A stretch of 64,000 nt of DNA from Antedon bifida (Eukaryota > Echinodermata > Crinoidea > Comatulida > Antedonidae): the NCBI GenBank assembly GCA_963402885.1, contig OY727098.1, positions 14,370,717 to 14,434,716 of the forward strand. The letters run 5' to 3'. The position numbers were made by a program, and so were the translations under genes. Under the pieces are notes generated by a model that worked only from the letters and a program-made list of their open reading frames with translations, ran no database searches and was not told the DNA's origin. Positions 57,001-64,000 of the stretch are shown one piece after another; within the stretch, counting starts at the first letter, position 1; the number at the start of each line of letters is the position of its first letter.

Positions 57001-60000
57001 CTCAATAGCCGCACTAATCTTCGTGAATTAGCAGAAGCAAGTCCTAAAAAACGTCCAAAATCATCAGTAAAACCCAAGAAGATTGTATCCACACCACCAA
57101 CATCTTCATTGAGTGTACCATTCTCCAAACCTGCATTGAATGAGGTTAAAGAACAAGAGTTTGTTAGACGTTCTTCAGCTCGACTGAGGGTTAATGAACA
57201 ACAAGAGTTTGTTAGACGTTCTTCAGCTCGACTGAGGGTTAATGAACAACAAGAGTTTGTTAGACGTCCATCAGCTCGACTAAAGTCATGCAAGGTCATC
57301 CCAAGAAGCATAGGAAAAATTGAATATCAGGAGGTTTGGAAGAGTTCTGCACTCACAAGGTACTTTACTGTATATATTTTGAGTGAATAGGGAGTTTTTG
57401 AATAACTGAACAATGCTATTTTTAATGTTGCATTATTCGTTCTAATTTTAATTGGAGGCATAAGATGTAAAAGAGCATAAGGCTGACATACAGGGTATGT
57501 ATCGCACAAAGCATCACTCATACAGCCTTGGCCTATGTTATACCCTTTACTGTGATAATTACAAAATAATTCTTTTTATTGCTTAATTTAAACAGTAAAA
57601 CTCTGTTTCTTTATCAGGCTTCAGCGTATTACAGGAGTATCAACGATTGAGGATTTTGTCAGAGTCGATGAGATTCAAGCTTGTGATATTATTCAAAACA
57701 ACTTAAAGATCAGTCACAACAAAATTGTGATCATTGAAGACAAGTCCCAGGACCTACCGCATTGGGTGTTGTCTGCCATGCGTTGCCTTGCTCATTGTAA
57801 ATCAACTTTTATTTATTTTTAAAAATTTCATACGCATCCAACAGCGAGCAACTTGCCAATTACAGGATGGATAATCTATTTCATAATTTATCGTGCTTAT
57901 ACAGTAAACTAAAGGATTCATTGAGTATCTTAATATATTTTTAATTTTACGTGGTGATGAATAACAATGTCCAATTTATTTGACAGGGCCTGACAGAGCT
58001 GATGAAACTGTATTGCCTTCTTATCCTGGCTTTGAAAGAGATGTTTTCAAGACTGTTAGTAATTACTTTCACAGCCAACCTGAACCTCTCTTGACCTATA
58101 ACCTTTATGACATCATAACTGGGTCATTTTGTAAGTATTACATTCATCTACGACCATCACTTTTGGTTTATTATTTTACTTTGCATGAAAGGTGTGAGTA
58201 TTCAATACAGTGTGGAAACAGGTCTAAGCCAGCAGCTCCAAGTAACATTTTTGAATTTACAGAAAGATTTCCTACCTCTGCACAGTACAAATGATGATAA
58301 AATATTTGAATTTTTATTTTCAGAGAATTTTGTTATGTTTGTTATTTTAACTATTATTAACACTACAACTAAACTCTGCATGCCAAAAAATGTAATAGTA
58401 CAAATTAAAGTATAGAATTTTATGGGGTTGTGTTTAGTAGGACCATTTTATTCAAGTTATTTTTATTTTAAAACATTGTTCTATGTTGGAAAATTATAAT
58501 CAAGATGGGTTAGAATACTTCAGTCCTGATTCCTTTTTTTTGTTCTACTAACAGCATGTATTTTCATTTGTTTTGTGTTATCATTTGTTTAATCTGCAGT
58601 AATCTGCGACCGACGTGATCGGGGCCTTGACGATTCCCCTTCTGATCTAACAACTCCACCAAGTGTAACTGCCACCAATCGTCTTAACTCATTTGGCTCT
58701 GTGGAGAATTTGATGCTTGACATGACTATGGGGTGGACACCACTAACCAAGTTCACTGGTCAGTCGTCCGAAGATGTAAACCGGGGTGGATTTGAAAGAC
58801 GGTCAGTTAATCGTCAACCGTATGTGACCCCTGTCAATACAAAAAGTAGAAATCAGTCGCTGACTAGTGGGAAAGGTAATGATTGTTACTCCGGTACAAT
58901 CTTCTGTCTAACATCTCAAAAAATAATGTCCCCTGGGGAATTGAGCCTAAACGAGGTTCCTAGTCAAAATCAGAATGAAAGTTATGTTTCAGAAATGTCC
59001 AAAAATGAACATAATCAAGAAAGCCATCCACAAAGTGTCTCTCCAGAGGGTTATAGTAATATCTATACGCAAGATGAACCTGCCACATATTTACAGCCAA
59101 GTAATATCATTGATGATTATGGTTTTCTGCCAGCTCAGTATTTCAGTCCAGCAAAGAAGACCAGTGAGCATTCAAAACGCTATTCTTCTGATTCAGACCT
59201 GATGAACTGTCGCTCTTTTCTTGATAATAGTAAACACAGTTTGAAGTCTGATCAACCTGTAAATGATGAGCGCCCTCTAAATGAGTTACACTATGCATCT
59301 ACCTCGTGTCTAGAAACGAAGGACTCGTCCCTGTCTTCAGAAGAATGCTCGTTCGAATTCAGTCGTACCAGAAGTGGTTCATTCAGAAACCGTCGCAAGT
59401 TCAGTTCTTTGACCAACATTGACATTAAACCAACAGCAAATGATGACAAACGTAAAAGAACTTCAAAGAATAATTTAGGGATCTCAAAAAAATTTGGGTC
59501 AGCATCTGAAATATTTCAGAAAATCTTCACAAAAAAGACAGAAAGAACTAAATCTAAGTGGTCTGTACATGAACCAAAGTTGAATGAAAAATCAATGTCT
59601 TTTAACTCTAATGTAAAACTTCAGCAATGGAATTTGGCAGAAAGAAGTACAGAACGACATGTTTTAGAAGGTTGTAGAAGACAAACTAGTCCGCCCTATC
59701 CGTCACCAATACGTGCAACTTTATCTCAACCCGTCCTCGTTGGTAAACGCAATGATTCTAGTACTTCTCTTAACTCCTTCCAGTCTAAGCACAATGAATC
59801 AAATACCTCAGTTGGTAAACAAAATACCTCTAGTCCCAGTCTTGGCCAACAAGCAAATGTTCAGAAGTGTTATGTGTCGGGTTCAAATCTTGATTCATTT
59901 AATCCAGTTCTCACTTGTAAACAAAATTACTCTGGGTCTAGCCTGAATTGCCTCAGGCCTGCCTTTGCCAGTCAACACACTCACTCTGGGACTCACTCTG

Positions 60001-63000
60001 ATCCTAGCCTGAATTCTCTCAAGCCTGCCTTTGCCAGCAAACGCACTCACTCAGGGTCTAGCCTGAATTCTTTAAAGGGTTTAAAATGTAACAAATCCGG
60101 CACAAGTCTGGACTCATTTCATTCTGCAAAGAGTAACTTAACACGACAGACTAGCAGTTCATCAAGCATGAAATGGAGCACACCGGAAGAAGATAAACAT
60201 TCATTAAGCTCAACAAGTAAGATCAGTTGCACATGCATGATGTCATCCTCCTCCATGTTTGTTGTTTGTCACTCATTCTGATGTCATCACATTTTCTATA
60301 GTTCATTGCTAAGGTTGATTTTCACTGGTCGTTGTAACTGTGGTGTAGTAAATTAACTATTTTAATCCATTAAAACATGCACCATTGTATTGTTTGATTG
60401 GTTTTTAATAGAATGCAGTGTAGACAGAATGCAGTGAAATTCTTATCTTTCAAGTGTCAGTGACTTTGTGTAGTCTGTGCTTTAGTCTAGTAAATATACA
60501 ATTCTATATATGTTTAAAAGTGTGTACCAAACCAATGCACATTTCCATCTTTTATGCATGCACGATTGTTATTTTGGTATTTTAAATTATTGATATTTTG
60601 TACTAATGTGGTGTTTATCAATTTAATGTTCACTAATTGTCCTTTGTATTCTATTTTTTCATACAATTTTATGGCATGATTTTCTTTTAATTGTAATTTA
60701 TACCTTTGTTATCTATTTAAACCTAAAGTTGCATTTACTTGTTTGTTTTTTTTTTTACTTTAATTACACTATAGTACAGCATACAGGGTTGACTTATACA
60801 TTAATGCCCATTTATACTAGGAAGATAATGATCAATGATGAATAGATAAATATCAATTTTTCATACCTAAAACAAAAGAAATCTAAAAAGTTTCATTCTA
60901 GAACTATATGAAACATCTATGCTTCCTTTGATGAAAATGATATTTTCGCACGTCCAATCAAATGACGCCATGATTAGTAAGAGCAATAAATCGTGACAGT
61001 AGAACGATTTTATTGATCATGACGTCATTTGAATTTGAATAGATTTATTAAAATATTTTTATCAAAGACAGCATAAATGATTATTCTATAGTTTGGAACG
61101 AAAACCTTTCTTTCTATTTATCGTCGATCGTTATCATCCTAGTATAAATGGGCCTTTGAGATACTAAATAAAACCCAGTACAAACAAAATAGTTTTAATT
61201 CTTCTTTTCTGTACTAATATTTTATTGTTTTGGTGCTAGGTTTATGTTTGACTGATGATCAATCGTACACTATTGAAGGCCTCAAGATGTGCTGCCTCCT
61301 ACTGCCATCCCCTAACAGGAAAAAACTACATTTACTTCTCAAACTGATGGCTAAAATGGTTAACAACAAACAGCTTAACTTGAGCAAACAAATGTCTACA
61401 AAATCATTGGTAAATTATACAATAGAACCTCTATTTAGGGGACACCTTGGGACCAAACAAAGTATAGGTTGGCTGTATTGTTAATTTCACAGAAGGTGTA
61501 CCCTTAATAAGGATGGCCCAATGCAGATGGGTATCATCGTTTTCTCTTATAATGACATTAAGGTTTTTTTTATCATATTTATTAGTTTTTTATATGACTG
61601 TCTTAATTAATAATGTCACCACCAGGATTGAAGTTTTTGATCATATTAACAGTAGCATTTACTTCACGAAAGGTGTACTCTTAATCGGAATGTCCCAACG
61701 TAGAAGGGTATCGTTTTCTCTTATAATGACATTGAAGTTATTTTTTTCTTATAATCATACATTTAACTCTTCAATATATCTGTCTTAATAATGTCACCAC
61801 CAGTAAAAAATACCATAACTTCATTTAAATGCTAATGCTAACTGAAAATCTTTATTTTCATTAGGTGTTGCAGACCTTTTGGCGATGTATTTTGAGCTGT
61901 GAAGTAGAGGTTGGATTGGATGAGATCCTAGCTATTAAGGTAGTCACCTATATGATGGAACACTATGATCAAATCATGACCGTGTCCGAAGAATTAAAAT
62001 CAGATGTCCAAGAAAGAATGTTGTATTTGCGTAGAAGTCAGGTAATTTATCATTAGAGTTTTTAAATAATTTAATACTAAAGTACAGTCGAGGCCAAGTT
62101 AAACCTTCAGGACACAAGTTTCCTCTTAATAGGTGTTGGACCAGAAGGGTTAAAGCATTGCATCTTGTTTAATTTACCTACACCAAGGAGGTATATGTAG
62201 TCGATAGCGTGTGTCTGTTTGTTTGTTAGCAGGATTACTCAAAAAGTAATTGCAAGATCTTTGCCAAAATGAAAAAACAGTTAGATATGTGGTCAGGGAC
62301 CACTCCATTAAATTTAAAGTAACAAGTAATCTGAAATTGCATTTTCTCGAGAACTACTTGTCACAAAACTTCATTTTTGTGATTTGTAATTTTAAAACAC
62401 ATAATGTACAGGTTTTTTTTATATGAGTAGAAAAAAAAACATTTCTTTTCAATTTCGCCTGTTTGTTTTTGCCGTTGCTATTCTATTGTTAGTCAACTGA
62501 AACTATTGTTAATTGAAAGGCTGGTTACATAACCTTTACACTAAACTCGCATACACATGCTTGTAGTGACGGCTTTCTAGTTATTATTATTATTATTTCA
62601 TTTATATAGCGCTTTTCCAAAAAAAAAAATTATCAAAGCGCTTTAACATACAAAAGATGCAACAATGAGTTACTTCTTAGGAAATAGATTAGTTTTAAGG
62701 GCTTTTTAAAATTTCAAAGCCGTGGTTTGTTCCCAGATCTCAGACTGAAGTTTATTCCATATCACCGGTTCACTGGTAGTATTACCAGAGGTTCTGTTTC
62801 ACAAGAAAGTGTCTCCTTAATAGAGGTGCCCCTAAATAGTATTGTAAAAACATTCTGGTCTTTCATTTCATAGGAAAGTGTCCTATTTGCTTAATATAGG
62901 TATTTGATTATTTATAATAGGTTAAATACAATGGAACTGAAGATGTCGAGAATATTCCTGTGACGTTCTGCCAGCAGATAAGCACAGACGAATACAGGGA

Positions 63001-64000
63001 ACAGAAGTTAAGTTATTCTGAGAATGCTATATCAATGCTGCTTGAAGACATTATCAACAGCAAGACAATGGCAATTAAGGTCAAGAGGAAGAAATTGAAA
63101 AAGGTTGGTTATTATTTATATTAATTTTAGTTGTGTTGCTTGGTAGATTGTGGAGTGGAGTTGTGGCTTGGTGATTATGATGCTCGGCTACCAATCCAAG
63201 GCTCCTGGGTTCGAGTCCTGTCATGTCAGGATTTGTTCTAATGACGATTTACAACTCCACTCCACTCCACTTTATGTAGAGTATCTTGTGTATATGTTTG
63301 TCATGTGAACAGAATTACCACCTATAAGAAGGATAGCTCATGGTTATCTTTGGCAAATTGACTAAATAAATAAAAAACAACACATAATACTGTGGTAATA
63401 AATGTTAATAAATTAATGTTTGAGGTACATCAAAAGGAAATAAAGTAATATATAGAATGTTGGATGATGTTTTGGTTGTTACTCCAGAAGACGGTAGCAT
63501 AACGGAGCATGACATTCTCCACTTAACTTTATTTTCTTAGAAGCACATTGTGTACTACCACAAACCTCACTTTTCGCCAGGCAAAACTTTTCCAACGGCT
63601 TAAGATAGAAATTCTCAAACTAGCTAAGATGTGATGTTATACCAGGATATTAAAAAAATCTCCTACCTAAGTAAATACAATTTAGGGGAAATACTTAATA
63701 TTTAAGGGAAATATCTCACTTAAGTGTGATTGGTGAATACGGCCACATAATTCTAGTGGTGTTGTTATGTCATATACTTGTAAGCTATTCTGAACAAATG
63801 CATGTTTTATTATTAGTAAACAACCTAATTTGTCAACAAAAGCAATATCTATTTTTTTTTTATGAATAATACTTCATGCGTAATGAGTATAATCTCATTT
63901 TTATTTCAGTTCCAACAAGAATATCCAGACATCTATGCAAAGAGGCTGCCAACTACATCTCACGAAGCGGAGTTGTTTCCTCAGAAGCCAAAAATAAAAC
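54034..64000 (+). CDS. DEPDC1: DEP domain-containing protein 1 (3' end beyond window)
   Basis: Ten exons seen: 54034-54060, 56395-56660, 56961-57359, 57618-57796, 57987-58130, 58600-60216, 61240-61409, 61865-62041, 62921-63103, 63910->64000; phases agree, giving at least 1084 aa against 811 in human DEPDC1. Residues ~5-98 are the DEP domain (FRATRLWNGLIKEFRNG ... LLTKFIENHVI). Residues ~225-345 are the RhoGAP-like domain (DLPHWVLSAMRCLAHWP, FERDVFKTVSNYFHSQPEPLL), with no catalytic arginine finger evident, as in its relatives. The conserved C-terminus follows (IEGLKMCCLLLPSPNRKKL, KVKRKKLKKFQQEYPDIYAK). Exon 6 encodes a 539-aa low-complexity Ser/Asn-rich linker and explains most of the extra length. 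Vertebrate DEPDC1 acts in mitosis and transcriptional control. Exon 1 codes for only nine residues before a 2.3-kb intron. Confidence 0.93.
54070..54420. repeat. TAGGCCTA/CTAGCTAG low-complexity DNA in DEPDC1 intron 1
   Basis: Dense words TAGGCCTAG, GCCTAGCCTAGCTAG and TAGTAGGCCTAGC, with high self-complementarity and an ACACACAC run near 54270. A similar but shorter patch lies at 55255-55385. Confidence 0.7.
55622..56060. mobile_element. Foldback MITE in DEPDC1 intron 1
   Basis: Arms 55622-55765 and about 55912-56060 are inverted copies (CTTCCGTTTGCTAAAGGTAC, AATCAGCCAATGGGGTGCTG, ATCGTATAAGGACTTTGGAT). The loop is 55770-55910. A tandem partial left arm lies at about 55455-55560. No coding sequence; the frame in the loop is not supported. 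Confidence 0.75.
56092..56160 (-). repeat. tRNA-like sequence with A and B boxes (SINE head or relic)
   Basis: On the minus strand TGGCTTGGTGG matches the pol III A box and GGTTCGATTCT the B box, about 33 bp apart. The ends do not pair as an acceptor stem, so it is not a working tRNA gene. It lies in DEPDC1 intron 1 about 235 bp before exon 2. Confidence 0.5.
57151..57291 (+). repeat. In-frame 48-bp tandem repeat in DEPDC1 exon 3
   Basis: Three units encode EQ(Q)EFVRRSSARLRVN (the first lacks one Q, the last ends PSARLKS), residues about 162-208. The DNA of units 1 and 2 is identical apart from the missing codon. The repeat adds three RRSSARL basic/serine motifs. Confidence 0.9.
59700..60130 (+). 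repeat. Degenerate SGSSLNSL repeat in DEPDC1 exon 6
   Basis: Units related to SGSSLNSLKPAFASKRTH recur about six to seven times (SSTSLNSFQS, SGSNLDSFNP, SGSSLNCLRPAFASQHTH, SDPSLNSLKPAFASKRTH, SGSSLNSLKG, SGTSLDSFHS), residues about 705-848. The last full units are the most alike. Confidence 0.75.
62150..62880. repeat. Dispersed repeats in DEPDC1 intron 8
   Basis: 62180-62290 matches the RFX-intron repeat at 41966 (GTTTGTTAGCAGGATTACTC). 62577-62660 has the palindromic TTTATATAGCGCTTTTCC / AAAGCGCTTTAAC motif common in invertebrate repeats. CCTTAATAGAGGTGCCCC-like text (62085-62150, 62800-62850, and 61425-61520 in intron 7) belongs to another dispersed family related to 43140-43290. Confidence 0.5.
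63150..63385 (+). repeat. tRNA-derived SINE in DEPDC1 intron 9
   Basis: An A-box-like TGGCTTGGTGA (63164) and a perfect B box GGTTCGAGTCC (63208-63218) head a ~235-bp unit ending in TAAATAAATAAAAA. The tRNA-like part is enclosed by a perfect 15-bp inverted repeat (GTGGAGTGGAGTTGT at 63150-63164 and its complement at 63251-63265). Likely SINE; direct flanking repeats not identified. Confidence 0.55.

Overview
This is nuclear DNA from an animal. It has AT-rich, intron-bearing genes whose proteins match well-known metazoan families, no operons, and very many non-autonomous transposons. The protein resemblances and the abundant TAGGCCTA-type low-complexity DNA suggest an invertebrate deuterostome, perhaps an echinoderm, but I cannot fix the species from sequence alone.

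Layout. 1-4530: a head-to-tail run of Helitron-like elements (1.6 kb units). 5400-6055: remnants of a repeat-associated gene with a CXC cysteine cluster. 6608-8615: a transposon with ~0.5 kb inverted ends and an 8-bp target duplication. 9.5-18.2 kb: transposons nested in transposons, including a large foldback element interrupted by a TTAA-type element that is itself interrupted by a hAT-like element, and an inverted element whose arms contain 21-bp tandem arrays. 18542-19441 and 27786-28658: two intronless NHL beta-propeller genes, paralogs of each other, separated by an old, incomplete Ty3/gypsy LTR retrotransposon (20271 to about 24830) and several MITEs. 29-37 kb: gene-poor DNA with at least six MITE-like insertions, probably including the 5' non-coding exon and promoter of the next gene.

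37.4-64.0 kb holds three conserved host genes whose exons I resolved by splice sites, reading frame and family conservation. An RFX1/2/3-type transcription factor (+, 13 coding exons, 722 aa) lies tail-to-tail with a hydroxypyruvate isomerase gene (HYI, -, 8 exons, 269 aa). HYI lies head-to-head with a DEPDC1 gene (+, at least 10 exons, running off the window). HYI and DEPDC1 start codons are 466 bp apart and probably share a bidirectional promoter with CCAAT boxes.

The most striking unexplained structures are these. A 68-bp minisatellite in HYI repeats the end of exon 7 together with its splice donor six times, each copy also holding the codon of a presumed catalytic glutamate. A GC-AG intron lies inside the RFX DNA-binding domain. 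The Helitron-like copies have a 5' hairpin that is conserved in pairing but not in sequence. Lineage-specific in-frame repeats enlarge DEPDC1. The neighbouring NHL paralogs diverge unevenly. I found no CRISPR, rRNA or intact tRNA gene, and I see no previously undescribed multi-gene system.
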